A DNA stretch of 64,000 nt from NCBI GenBank assembly GCA_013176395.1, contig JABMLP010000009.1, positions 1,612,001 through 1,676,000 on the forward strand, in the 5' to 3' direction. Under the pieces are notes generated by a model. That model was not told the DNA's origin. It saw only the letters and a list, made by a program, of their open reading frames with translations, and did not search any database. Each line of letters starts with the position of its first letter. Within the stretch, counting starts at the first letter, position 1. Below, one piece after another: positions 53,740-64,000 of this stretch. This stretch comes from Venturia oleaginea (taxonomy: Eukaryota > Ascomycota > Dothideomycetes > Venturiales > Venturiaceae). The position numbers and the translations under genes are program-made.

Positions 53740-54119
53740 TTTGCGCGAGGGAAAGGGGCGATTGTTTTGAAAAGTAGTAGTAGATGGACGCGAATGGGAA
53801 ACTTGGAAACTGAGCGATGGTGATTTTTGTTCGAGAGTGGCGAGAAAAATTGAAGAAGAGAAATCGTACATTCACCGGTCAGAAAATTGCATCTTGAAGA
53901 AAGGGCGTCGTGCCTATATTTTGAAATTAATAGTACCTTCTAGGCTGAGCCGTGTGCTTTGACCAATTGAAGACGGGAAGACTCAGCCACCCTTAATGTT
54001 AATCTTTTGTGTGGCCAACTATCATTTTCGAGGACGTTTGCCTGGTGCTAACACTACGATGAAAGGAGTTCCGCTGTAGGCATTCCTTTCGACGAATGCT
54101 CTTCACACTATTGAACCTA
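53740..54119. other. Intergenic, left flank of the Tc1 element
   Basis: Upstream of the small membrane protein gene. Ends with the TA (54118-54119) duplicated by the transposon. Confidence 0.5.
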
Positions 54120-54172
54120 CTGTGGTCCGGCCGATATATTGTTAGTACGCCGCCACCAGCCAGGGGGCTTAC
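54120..54172 (+). repeat. Left terminal inverted repeat of the Tc1 element
   Basis: Starts CTGTGGTCCGG immediately after TA; the inner part ends CCAGCCAGGGGGCTTAC. It differs from the right copy by two bases near the tip and several inner indels. Confidence 0.85.
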
Positions 54173-54297
54173 AATTTTAGCGCATATCATGCTGCCAATG
54201 AGCCCCCTCGCCTGTATACTAATAATATGTTGTTACTGTATTTTATACTCTACCTACGTGTTCCTAAAGGCATACCTGGCTTGTGTATACCACCAAA

Positions 54298-55329
54298 ATG
54301 CCCCCTGTACGCCAAAAACAACCAGATCTTTCACGCGATGAGCGTTTATAAGTCAGAACCCTCCGAGATATTGGCTGGACTTACGAGCACATCGCCAACC
54401 ACCTCAAAGTCACGCAGAGGCAGGTCCAGAATACGTGCCAAGCCGAACAAACTACGCCAAAGAAACGGAAAGGCCGAGATCCTTCTCTCTCAGAGGAGCA
54501 GATTGAGGAGCTTATCACCTTTATTCGCTACTCGCGAACAAATCGGTTGATGTCCTACCTCCACCTCGCTACTGGTCCCTTTGCATCTTGGGAAGTAGGG
54601 GAGTATGCTATACGAAATGCCCTCCGAAAGCATGGCTTTAAACGATACGTTGCTCGAGCAAAACCTCCTCTCTCAGAACGAAATAAAGCAATACGCCTTG
54701 AATGGGCTCTCGCACACGTCAATTGGACTCAAGAGCAATGGAATACTATCTTATGGACTGATGAGACTTGGGTGACAGGAGGGAGGCATCGCAAGCAATG
54801 GGTTACTCGGCAATCTGGTGAAGAGCTAGATAATACTTGTGTAATTGATAAGATCTGGAAGCGGCGTGGTTGGATGTTCTGGAGCTGTTTTAGCGGTACC
54901 CTAAAGGGGCCTTGTCTCTTCTGGAAGAAAGATTGGGGTTCAATTAACCAGCGCTCATACTGTGAGCGTACGGAACCTGTTATTGATGGATGGCTACGGG
55001 TAAATCCAGGTCTCCAGCTTATGCAGGATGGTACTCCTGGGCATGCTGCTGGCGAGACTTTTCAGGAGCTTGGAGAGCGAGGGATTACACCAATCTTCTG
55101 GCCTGCATACTCTCCAGATTTGAACCCAATTGAGGCAGTATGGAATCTAATGAAGGACTATATTGAAAATAAGTGGGGTCATAAACAGCTTTCTTATAAC
55201 CAGCTTCGGATAGCAGTGGAGGAGGCATGGGAGGCAACAACAGAACTGCAACTCCAAGATTTTGTAGCTAGTATGAGTACACGATGTCAAGATGTAATCA
55301 ATGCCCAGGGTGGGCATACGAAGTGGTAG
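54298..55329 (+). pseudogene. Tc1-type transposase with one in-frame TAA
   Basis: One frame from ATG 54298 to TAG 55329 (343 sense codons), interrupted only by TAA at 54349-54351, the 18th codon. N-terminal helix-turn-helix: LRDIGWTYEHIANHLKVT, then KKRKGRDPSLSEEQ. Catalytic triad: WTDETWV, MQDGTPGHAA and SPDLNPIEAVW, with 34 residues between the second Asp and the Glu (DD34E). This is the Tc1 pattern; fungal pogo/Fot1 relatives have a different triad. Restart at a later ATG (54547) would remove the DNA-binding half. The stop could come from CAA by C-to-T change. Confidence 0.9.
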
Positions 55330-55368
55330 CTTAAGTAATACATCATTACATGTTATATACAAGACCCT

Positions 55369-55420
55369 TGGCTGATGGCTTAAGCCACCATACCAACAAT
55401 ATATCGGCCGGCTACCACAG
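55369..55420 (-). repeat. Right terminal inverted repeat of the Tc1 element
   Basis: Read on the minus strand it starts CTGTGGTAGCCGG next to TA and matches the left end through GGCCGATATATTGTT. Confidence 0.85.
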
Positions 55421-56118
55421 TACATCAGCCTTCTTTCCAATTTCACTCCATCTCCAAACCATGAGATCGTGGTCGCACACAGGGAAACAAGGAACTCTGC
55501 ACAACCCCACCGTTTCATGAAAAGATTCAGCAAATCGGTCTTTTTTTCGGATTCCTTGTATAAAAGATGACAACAAACATTGATAACCAGCATTCCTATG
55601 TTCAACATAATGTTCGAGGACGACCACTCCATTTCGCGCTGGACTCTTTACCCTCGATTGCGAATCGTCACGAAAGTTCGCCTGCTTTTTTCCCATCATC
55701 GATAGACAGATAACAACTAAAACAACTACAATGTTGTATCGGAACTCCAATTCTCGATATTGTAAATGAAGGGGATTATTTCCTAATCTCCTGGTCTCAG
55801 CCTTGCAAGAAACTCTGTTATACTGTTGCCTACGCACTAGCACAACCAACCACATCATGGCGTGAATTTAGGCTTACCATAAAATACCCAAAGACGTGTT
55901 CTTTCCATCCAATCCAGGCATCAATGAAGGATAACTAACTTGATGGTTGAGAAAATGTATTGTGGTCACCAACACCAAACACCGCCTCAATCTTTGTGGC
56001 GGCTTGGCAAAACAACAAAGCTCTCGACTTTCATAGATGTTTGAAGATCATTTTTACATTAAATCCATACTCCGGTCTTGATCATCTCTTCGCTCCTTGG
56101 AAAACATTCGGAATTACA
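55421..56118. other. Intergenic, right flank of the Tc1 element
   Basis: No supported gene; an antisense frame at 55412-55858 has no motif. Confidence 0.4.
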
Positions 56119-57155
56119 ATGGCGGAACCGAACCTGCAGCTGGTTAAACCGCCCGAGTCGAAGGTATAGCCACAACCTCGTCCACCACGAATCTATCTGG
56201 CCCTTCGTTACTAAAGTACTAACCATTGAATCAATCCAGATCTCACGCGACTCCTACTCCTGGGAAAACGCCCGCAAAGATTGGCAAGCAACCAGACTCG
56301 AACGTAAACGTCAAATCCGAAGAAAACTTGACGCCATCCCGACACCCAGAACAAATCGGTCTCCTTTCCTCTCCCTTCCTATCGAGATTCGCGAAAAGAT
56401 CATAGAATACTCGATCGAATGGAAAGATCTAAATTGTATAGGCCACCGCGGCCGTTCTACCAGATCGATTTGGCCGAAGAGGCTGGAAGAACTGCCGTTT
56501 TGGTTCGTGCAATGTCCAACTATTTTGGCATTGAATAGACAGGTTCTTTGTGAGACGGTGAAGGTGTTGATGAGGAGGGAACTAGTTATTGAGCCTTTGC
56601 AAGAAGGTGTGCGACCGAAAAATGATGAATGGGCTAACGCGACGATCTTATGGCCAATGGCGAGACTCTTGAAATTGTATGAGATGGCTAGCTGGGGTGA
56701 GAGATTGCATTTGACCCCAAAATTAATTCTGAAGGCTCCGGATATTCTTGTGGGGTTTCTGTGGGCGCCGTTGAGGGAGGTCTTGTTGATGTGGAGAAAG
56801 AGGCTGGTTTATAAACAGCTGAGAATTGAGATACGACATGATCCTCGTGATATATTGGGAATTTCAAATATCTATGAAAGCACCAAAAGGGCGAGTGTGG
56901 TGGTCAAAAAAGATTTTCCGAGGACGCTGGTTGTCAGGAGTTCGCAGTGGGCTAGGTATGTTGTTTGTTATATTGGTCGTGGATGTTTGCTAATTAGTGT
57001 TTAGTCTGGCAGAGATTGTGGAGAAGAAGTCTGAACATAGTAATCCCATAACTCTGCTGATTCTGAAGTACTCATTGCAAGTTCCGATTGCAATGAGCAA
57101 GTGTATGCCAGGGAGGATGTTGAAAGTACTGGTGCTCACTGGTGTTGAATTGTAG
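56119..57155 (+). CDS. Fungal F-box/2EXR-like protein of unknown function (303 aa)
   Basis: Exons 56119-56163, 56240-56955 and 57005-57155 join in phase. A short N-terminus (MAEPNLQLVKPPESK) is followed by a charged helix (WENARKDWQATRLERKRQIRRK). Then comes FLSLPIEIREKIIEYSIEW, the usual opening of fungal F-box-like/2EXR proteins, and further on LALNRQVLCETVKVLMRREL. The remainder is mixed alpha/beta without catalytic motifs. Such proteins form a large fungal family of mostly unknown role; F-box members recruit substrates to SCF ubiquitin ligases, which I cannot claim here. The C-terminal exon encodes LILKYSLQVPIAMSKCM and ends LTGVEL. Confidence 0.72.
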
Positions 57156-57478
57156 CAGATCTGGCTGTAAGAGGCCTTAGACTCAGTGGAGTCAGAGAAT
57201 AGAAGCTTATATATAATTAAAAAAATGGTTTTTGAGGCGATGTAGTGCCTTGACGACTGATGTTGGATGTTCGTGATGGAGGAGAAATAGATGAGGATGC
57301 AAACGCAATTTCTCTACTGGTCACGTGCTCTTAGATTGGACTCTTCGTGAGTCCAGAATGCCAGCTTCGCCTCCGACTTGAATGAAGCTATTTGTATCTC
57401 CTTGAGGACCCATCACCGCATATCCACCCATCCTCAGCCATCTAGAGACAGCAACGAGCTGTCTCACCTTCCTCCACC
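57156..57478. other. Upstream region of VPH1
   Basis: No gene. The last part is a C-rich leader ending CCTCCACC before the ATG. Confidence 0.5.
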
Positions 57479-60234
57479 ATGGCTCCCCATCAGGATACCT
57501 TGTTCCGCTCTGCGGACATGTCCCTGACCCAGCTGTACATTGCAAACGAGATAGGCAGAGATGTTACCAACGCCCTAGGCGAGCTCGGCGTCATGGACTT
57601 TCGGGATGTGAGTACACGGCAGACGATCAGGCCTATCCAGTCAAGGCAATATAAGAACATAATGTTAACATTGACATCCAGCTTAACGCGAGCACATCTG
57701 CCTTTCAGCGCACCTTTACACAAGAGATCCGACGCCTGGACAATGTTGAGCGACAGTTACGTATGTCGGAACGGTCGAAGAACGGACGGTATCAGTACTG
57801 ACAGGGAGAAGGATATTTCCATGCACAAATGGAGAAAGCTGGAGTGCCAATGCGATCCATCTACGAATTCGATAACATCCTTGCCGCCCCCTCTGCCTCC
57901 GAGATCGACGAGCTTGGTGACCGTTGCCAAAGCTTAGAAAACCGAATCGCATCCTTGAATGAAAGCTACGAGACATTAAAGAAACGCGAGGTTGAATTGA
58001 CTGAGTGGCGATGGGTGCTGCGGGAAGCTGGTGGATTCTTTGATCGAGCTCGAGGCAACACTGAAGAGATCAGACAGTCAGTTGACGATGATGCTCCTCT
58101 TCTCCGCGATGTTGAAGGGGCCCATGAGAACGGCAATGGAGCTCAGGGACAATCTTTCACTGCTATGAACATTGGCTTCGTCTCTGGCGTCATCCCCCGC
58201 GAACGTATTGCCGCATTTGAGCGTATCCTCTGGCGAACATTGCGTGGTAATCTTTACATGAACCAGTCTGAGATTCCAGACGAGATTATCGACCCAGAGA
58301 CAAACGAAGGCACAAGCAAGAATGTTTTCGTCATTTTCGCTCATGGCAAAGAGATCATCGCCAAAATTCGCAAAATCTCAGAGTCTCTGGGCGCCGATCT
58401 GTACAGTGTGGACGAGAACAGTGAGCTTCGCCGCGATCAAATCCACGAAGTCAACACTCGATTGAGCGATCTCGCGAGCGTACTTCGCAACACCAAGCAG
58501 ACCCTTGATGCCGAGTTGACTGCCATCGGACGCAGTCTTGCCATGTGGATGGTCATCATCAAGAAAGAGAAGGCCGTGTACCAGACTTTGAACCGATTCT
58601 CGTACGATTCGGCCCGCAAGACACTTATCGCTGAAGCATGGTGTCCAACCAGCTCTCTCGGTCTTATCAAGTCAACTTTGCAGGACGTTAACGATAGGGC
58701 TGGCCTTTCCGTCCCAACTATCGTCAATCAAATCAGGACCACAAGGACGCCTCCAACCTATGTCAAGACTAACAAATTCACCCTCGCTTTCCAGACCATC
58801 ATCGATGCTTATGGTACCGCCAAGTACACCGAAGTCAACCCCGGTCTTCCCACAATCGTTACCTTCCCTTTCCTTTTTGCTGTCATGTTCGGTGATTTCG
58901 GCCACGGTATCATCATGACCATGGCTGCTGCTGCTATGATCTACTATGAGAAGCGTCTGCTTCGTGGCAAGCTGGATGAATTGTTCTCCATGGCTTTCTA
59001 TGGTAGATACATCATGTTAATGATGGGCGCCTTCTCCATCTATACTGGTCTCATTTACTGCGACATGTTCTCGCGATCTCTACCCATTTTCGAGTCCATG
59101 TGGGAATGGCCGAAAGATTTCAAGGAGGGCCAGACTGTTACTGCGACACGTCGCGACCCCAACTACACCTATCCATTCGGCATGGATTGGACATGGCATG
59201 ACACCGAGAACGATCTTATCTTTTCTAACAGTTACAAGATGAAGCTAAGTATTCTTCTTGGTTGGGCACACATGACATTTTCTCTCATGTGGTCGTTGGT
59301 CAACGCCCGCCATTTCAAGAAACCAGTGGATATTTGGGGCAACTTCGTCCCTGGCATGATTTTCTTCCAGTCCATCTTCGGTTACTTGGCATTTGCTATT
59401 GTTTACAAGTGGACCATCGACTGGAATGCGATTGGCAAGCCAGCGCCCTCACTGTTGAACATGCTCATTTACATGTTCCTGAAGCCTGGAACTGTCGAAG
59501 AAGAACTTTTCAGCGGACAGGCTGGTCTCCAGACCGTCTTACTTCTTGTGGCTCTCTGCTGTGTTCCTATCCTTCTGTTCTTGAAGCCATTCTGGCTGAG
59601 ATGGGAACATAACAAGGCTAAGGCTCAGGGTTACCGTGGAATCGGTGACAATACCCACGTTTCCGCCTTGGACGACGATGACGAAGAGGCTGGCAGTGGT
59701 AGCGGCACCCTACACGCCTCGCGGGAAAGCTTCGGCGACGATGAAGATGGTGCTGCGCTTATCACGCAAGATATTGGCCATGGATCTGGCGAACACAATG
59801 AGTTCGAATTTTCCGAGGAAATGATTCATCAAATTATCCATACTATTGGTATATAATCCACCCCAGTGCACTTGTTTCCTTGCTAACACTCTTCAGAATT
59901 TTGTCTCAACTGCGTATCACACACCGCCTCATATCTCCGTCTCTGGGCCCTCTCCCTTGCCCATCAACAACTTTCCATCGTCCTGTGGAAGATGACTCTC
60001 GGTATCGCTTTCGGCATGACCGGTGCCATCGGCGTTCTCGCCACTTTTGTTTTGTTCGGCCTTTGGTTCATTCTCACCGTTTTTGTGTTGTGTGTTATGG
60101 AAGGTACCAGTGCTATGTTGCATTCGCTTAGATTGCATTGGGTCGAGGCTATGAGTAAACATTTCTTGGGTGATGGTGTTGCGTTCCAGCCTTTTAGTTT
60201 TGAGGTTTTGTTGGAGGAGGATCCGGTCGAGTAA
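57479..60234 (+). CDS. VPH1: V-type H+-ATPase subunit a (Vph1/Stv1)
   Basis: Exons 57479-57607, 57682-57760, 57812-59848 and 59897-60234 give 860 aa, the family length. The cytosolic N-terminal half ([20 protein letters not shown], then [20 protein letters not shown]) forms the stator arm. The membrane half begins [20 protein letters not shown] and [39 protein letters not shown] in the last exon carries the essential Arg of the proton half-channel. The complex acidifies vacuole or Golgi/endosome lumen; which isoform this is cannot be told. Intron 2 uses acceptor GAGAAG (57811), since GACAG four bases or more upstream gives the wrong frame. Confidence 0.97.
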
Positions 60235-61382
60235 TTGCTCGACTGCGCTGGACGGGATGGGATGTAGATAGATTGTAGGAGTAATAATACACATTGATTG
60301 GGTAAAGACTCTTCTGATGGTATGGTGCATAATGGCGGTTCTACCATCATTCTCGTTCTTGTGGAAAAAAATCCTTAAGATGTGCCGTCTGAATGGCTGC
60401 TATCTCTGTCTCGACTTGCTAGACCTCATGCTCGGTATTACACCTGCCATTCCTCTGTTTGTCCAGAGAATTGACAGCTTCTCTCTTGATCCCCAGGGAG
60501 GGGGGAGAGTGCTCTCCTTCTAGTACTACAAAAGATAGTTTCAGCTCGCTGCCTCTTCGCGATGTTCCTTGCTGTGAAGACCATTAGATTTTATACCAAC
60601 TCTTGCTGGGCTGTCTTTTGCCCTCTTGGCATGTTTTGATTTGGGAGGGCATCCCTTATGATAATACATCTATGTAGAGTTTTTTGTTCAATGGTTTGTG
60701 ACGAGACATCCTCGGGGCGAATTTGTTTTTTCACGAAAAGGGTAGAAATGTGCTTATTCCACACAACATTTATTCTTTTTTAACATCTTAGTGGTTGGTG
60801 TATGTGATCGCGCAGGAAAGGCAAGTTTTCGTGTCCGTTTATTGAATTGGGAAGAAGTCATGACAGCGATGGGTATAAAGTAGTGCGTTAATCCCTTCAA
60901 AAGACTTCGCTGTCAAATAGTCATCACCGTCTGTCAACCTACATAACTACATGCACGAACAAGACCCTCGAAGATTCAAAACTCGAGGAGAGAGGAATAC
61001 ACGACATGCAGCATCTTTCATTTTTGGTATGTAAGAGATAGTATACAGCAACACCACACATTAAAAGATGCATGCTAGAACGCCCAGAGCCGAAGCCATC
61101 GCGGATGCCAGCAAATCGCCGTCTTCATCGTTAGCAGCAAAATAATGCTCTCCATAGCCAGCAGAGCGCAAAAGTGAAACGCTCGCAACCGCATGCTCAG
61201 CCATGAGAAATAGAGAGGCTCCATCAAGCAAAGCCCATAATATCAGTCCAGTGGACCGACCAGGAATAGAGCGGCAGTCCATCGAATCCGTCTAGCCCAA
61301 ATAGAGACCGAGGCGCCCAGCATTTTTTATGATATCCATCCATCTTTTTTACAGCCAGCAACGAAAAATGCCTCATATTCCC
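60235..61382. other. Converging 3' flanks of VPH1 and the RS/RGG protein gene
   Basis: About 1.1 kb, A/T-richer than its surroundings. Frames at 60317-60523 and 61061-61282 have no support. Confidence 0.45.
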
Positions 61383-64000
61383 TTACTTATTCCATCGACT
61401 ACCCTCCCTCTCCCTCTCAACCCGACTAGCACGCTGCTCGGCAGTCTCCTCATCCTCGTACTTATAACTGGTCCTCTTACTCTTCTTGCCTCTACCACCA
61501 CCGCCATCATCTCGACTCCCACGCTTGCGATCGTCTTTCGGACCGGTCGGCGCTGAAGAAACATCTGCATCGTTGGTATCGGCAAAGCCGCGTTTCTTAC
61601 TCAGACCTGCGCTAGGGCCTGATCCCCGTCGTAGTTGTTCTTTGCGAAGACGCTCAGCGTAAGCTTTCTTACGCTCTTCTTCGTATGGGTCTACGGCCGA
61701 TGTAGGTGTAGGTACACCTGAGGCGGAGGTAGGAGTAACTGGTTGTGAGTGTTTGCGTGAATGTGAAGCTGAGCCGCGAGGACCGGTAGGAGGCGGATTC
61801 GTGATCAGGTTCAGACTCTTCTTGATCTGTGCTTTTGGTCCGACGGCGTTTCGCGGTCCAGTCGGTGGTTGCATCGATGCAGGACCAGTTGGTGGAGGTT
61901 TGACGCGGTCTTTTGAGCGTCCGATGATAGTGAACTCTGCTTCTGGTTCGACGGGTGTTTGTGGTTGCGATGATCTCGCGGAAACGGGGGCATCGCGCTG
62001 CCTTGATCGGTCGCGTTCTCGTTCACGATCCTTCTCCTTTCTGCTTCGGCGACTAGATCGATGCTCATGATCTGATTCTGGTGACCTGGAACGATCTCGT
62101 CGAGAACGCTTCTTTTCTTTCTCCTTGTCCCGATCTTTCTCCCGATGACGATCCTTTTCGCGGTCACGGTCGCGCGACCTATCACGATACTTGTCGCGAT
62201 AGTGCTTCTTGTCACCATCAGCATCGTTTCCGTTCACCGAGCCTGCTGCACGAGTCTCGTGGTCGACGCCTCCATTCTTTGAAGGCGAAGTGGATCTGGA
62301 TCGATGTCTATGACGACGGCGATCTTTGCTAGTGTCACGATGTGAGCGGCGTCGATCATTGTCGCGCCTGCTGCTGCGATACTTGTCGTCAACAGAATCG
62401 TCGCGGGAGCGATCATGACCCTTCTGCTCAATACGGTCTTTGTGATCGTCCGCTCTAGCCTCATTGCCATCGTCGTGCTTTCGAGACGAGCGATGGGAAC
62501 GGCGCTCCTTCTTTCGATCATACTCGGATTCCGAAGGCGTAACGGAGCGATGGCGATGGGTGCGCCGCCGTGATCTTGAATCAGAGCGAGACTGGGAGCG
62601 CGATCGGGATCCTGCTCTGGATGGTGATAGAGCACGCTCATTTGTGCCTCTGTTGTTGGTTAGAACGGGTGACATATTCACAGGAGCGGCAGCAGCTGAC
62701 TTCTCTTGGCCGTTGTCACCACGGCCGTTCGCAGATGCAGGTGCGGCTGGACTAGCATTTGCAAAACCTCCTCGTCCACGCACAGCGGCGCCTCCACGAG
62801 TTATCCCACTCCAGCCCGTGTTCGGCTTGCCCTCACGTAGAGCCTTCGGTCCAGTAGGAGCGCCCTCCACTCCAACCCCCTTAGGCTCGACAACCTGTAG
62901 TGGGAATTCACGACCTTCGCCGTGCTGCCAAGCTCCACGACCTCCTCGAAATCCGCCACGGCCACGCCCTCTGAAACCTCCACCACGAGTGTTTTGCCAC
63001 TGTCCTGGACTCATTCCATACTCATTCGAAGCATCAAAATTGTTCATGTACTCCATTTGCTGATCATATTCTGCTCCACCATTCATTTGTTCACCAGAGG
63101 TAAAATCTTGTAAGCCATTATAGCCATGCATAGATCCAGCCTCTACATTCTGCTGACTTTGATACTCCTCGTTATTGTTAACGGCCAACTCTGTTGTCTG
63201 TTCAGGTACAACATCTGGACCTGCATCTTCGCCAGCAGCTCCAGATTCCTGTTGTGTTAGTGTGTTGTCAGTATTACCTGTCATTTCTTGGCCGGTGGTC
63301 TCGACAGGAGGCACCTCTGAGGAAGCTACATTTTCTTCAGGCGGCGCCGCTGTAGTACCGCTGGCACTAGTTGTCGGTTGGGGCTCAGTAGATGAAGCTT
63401 GCGATGGCCGGCGTCCATAACCTTCTGGCAAGGGGCGCGATCCATCGGCGTTGTACTGAGGAACCAGGGCGGCCTTGGGACCTGTCGGAGCGTTTGGAGG
63501 AGCCTGAGGTTGAGGATAGCTCTGGTCGTACTGTCCTCGCCCTTGATTGTAGTAGCCACCACGTCCTCTCTGTGAACCTTGGAAACGATTCTGGTTGTGG
63601 AGATTGTTTCTAGGGTACTGTTGGTACTGAGACGTCTGAGGAACAATTGTTTGGTGGGATTGATTATATCCACCACCGGGATAGAAACCTGACGCGCCAA
63701 AGTCACCATTCAATTGCTGTCCATTATTCCAAGAATTGCCATATCCTCCGTTGTAAGAATCCATGCCCATTCCCATCATCATGCCGTTCATCATGGCCGG
63801 GTTCATGCCTTGCATTCCGTAGCCTCCAAACATAGCTGACATAGCTGACAAATCCATGGGCATTCCAGGCACGCCTTTGGAAGTTAGTAATGTTCTGGAT
63901 CCGAAAGAAGATGTGTGCTCACCCATCATGTTTGAAAATCCTCCGTTTTGCTGCATATTCATCATGTATTGTTGCATCATCATTTGTTGTTGCGCGTTGT
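61383..64000 (-). CDS. Large RS/RGG-rich protein, probably RNA-associated, 5' partial
   Basis: The minus-strand frame is open to the right edge, so the gene continues outside. An intron at 63922-63875 (GTGAGC, ACTAAC, CCAAAG, 48 nt) contains no stop, which hides it. Spliced, the protein reads FSNMMG joined to GVPGMPMDL. The N-terminal region is Met/Gly/Asn/Gln-rich (prion-like). RGG boxes follow (GGGFRGRGRGGFRGGRGA), then a long RS domain (SRAGSRSRSQSRSDSRSRRR and many R-D/E repeats). The C-terminus is charged (YEEERKKAYAERLRKEQLRR). A short A/P-P-T-G-P-K/R motif recurs six or more times. No RRM or zinc finger is visible, but one could lie beyond the edge. A role in splicing or mRNA packaging is inferred from composition. 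Confidence 0.78.
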   Translation of the reverse strand, partial: NAQQQMMMQQYMMNMQQNGGFSNMMGEHTSSFGSRTLLTSKGVPGMPMDLSAMSAMFGGYGMQGMNPAMMNGMMMGMGMDSYNGGYGNSWNNGQQLNGDFGASGFYPGGGYNQSHQTIVPQTSQYQQYPRNNLHNQNRFQGSQRGRGGYYNQGRGQYDQSYPQPQAPPNAPTGPKAALVPQYNADGSRPLPEGYGRRPSQASSTEPQPTTSASGTTAAPPEENVASSEVPPVETTGQEMTGNTDNTLTQQESGAAGEDAGPDVVPEQTTELAVNNNEEYQSQQNVEAGSMHGYNGLQDFTSGEQMNGGAEYDQQMEYMNNFDASNEYGMSPGQWQNTRGGGFRGRGRGGFRGGRGAWQHGEGREFPLQVVEPKGVGVEGAPTGPKALREGKPNTGWSGITRGGAAVRGRGGFANASPAAPASANGRGDNGQEKSAAAAPVNMSPVLTNNRGTNERALSPSRAGSRSRSQSRSDSRSRRRTHRHRSVTPSESEYDRKKERRSHRSSRKHDDGNEARADDHKDRIEQKGHDRSRDDSVDDKYRSSRRDNDRRRSHRDTSKDRRRHRHRSRSTSPSKNGGVDHETRAAGSVNGNDADGDKKHYRDKYRDRSRDRDREKDRHREKDRDKEKEKKRSRRDRSRSPESDHEHRSSRRSRKEKDRERERDRSRQRDAPVSARSSQPQTPVEPEAEFTIIGRSKDRVKPPPTGPASMQPPTGPRNAVGPKAQIKKSLNLITNPPPTGPRGSASHSRKHSQPVTPTSASGVPTPTSAVDPYEEERKKAYAERLRKEQLRRGSGPSAGLSKKRGFADTNDADVSSAPTGPKDDRKRGSRDDGGGGRGKKSKRTSYKYEDEETAEQRASRVEREREGSRWNK

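Larger units (their letters stand above)
54120..55420 (+). mobile_element. Tc1/mariner-type DNA transposon, 1301 bp
   Basis: Flanked by TA at 54118-54119 and 55421-55422. Imperfect terminal inverted repeats of about 50 bp: the left end starts CTGTGGTCCGGCCGATATAT and the right end, read inward, starts CTGTGGTAGCCGGCCGATAT; both continue to ATTGTT-A/G-GTA and CCAGCCA/TCAGCCA with small indels. One transposase frame fills most of the interior. It carries a single nonsense codon and so is probably non-autonomous. Confidence 0.92.

Noticed and set aside
61753..62070. Plus-strand Arg/Gly-rich frames opposite the RS protein
   Set aside because: Antisense shadows of the RS domain codons.

Overview
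This window is nuclear DNA from a filamentous ascomycete fungus (Pezizomycotina). The evidence is short introns of about 45-70 bases with CTAAC/CTGAC-like branch points, gene density of roughly one per 2.5-3 kb, intron-containing tRNA genes, and typical fungal families (WSC-domain wall sensor, Ser-rich GPI protein, peroxisomal acyl-CoA oxidase ending in SKL, HFM1/MER3 helicase). A chromodomain Ty3/gypsy element and a Tc1-type transposon are also present. I cannot fix the class or genus from sequence alone. Coding sequences were assembled by hand from splice signals, reading phase and family similarity; exon ends given in the entries are phase-consistent unless stated.

Layout. 0-4 kb: the end of a WSC-domain membrane protein and an ArfGAP of the Gcs1/ARFGAP1 type. 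4.6-7.5 kb: five copies of a small, unrecognised C-x-W-C...H zinc-finger-like family, nearly all broken. 7.6-8.7 kb: mitochondrial ribosomal protein uS7m. 10.6-14.2 kb: three decayed genes (Rho GTPase, BTB-like protein, GNAT acetyltransferase). 15.0 kb: tRNA-Ile. 16.3-18.2 kb: twinfilin and mitochondrial uL14m, divergently transcribed. 18.6-20.0 kb: head-to-head 5'-truncated copies of RPB9 and PIN1/ESS1. 20.7-26.9 kb: a complete LTR retrotransposon with apparently identical LTRs. 27.5-38.9 kb: an unknown 315-aa protein, a UDP-galactose-type transporter, the meiotic helicase HFM1 and an alpha/beta hydrolase. 40-43.4 kb: a GPI-anchored Ser-rich protein, a truncated cyclase-family gene and ATG3. 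44.5-53.7 kb: acyl-CoA oxidase, an NFKBIL1-like protein paired with an NSRP1-like splicing protein, two proteins of unknown function and tRNA-His. 54.1-55.4 kb: a Tc1 element with one nonsense codon. 56.1-64 kb: a small fungal protein, the V-ATPase subunit a (VPH1) and a large RS/RGG protein that runs off the right edge.

There is no biosynthetic cluster or operon. Most intact genes are housekeeping: membrane traffic and acidification (ArfGAP, UDP-Gal transporter, V-ATPase, ATG3), mitochondrial translation (uS7m, uL14m), actin (twinfilin), peroxisomal beta-oxidation, RNA processing (NSRP1-like, RS protein) and meiosis (HFM1). The striking feature is the left third (4.6-20 kb), where at least eight gene copies are broken by in-frame stops, frameshifts or 5' truncation beside intact genes. 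The most novel items are the decaying C-x-W-C zinc-finger array and the chromovirus, whose primer-binding site is an exact 11-nt complement of its own predicted RNA 5' end (Tf1-type self-priming).
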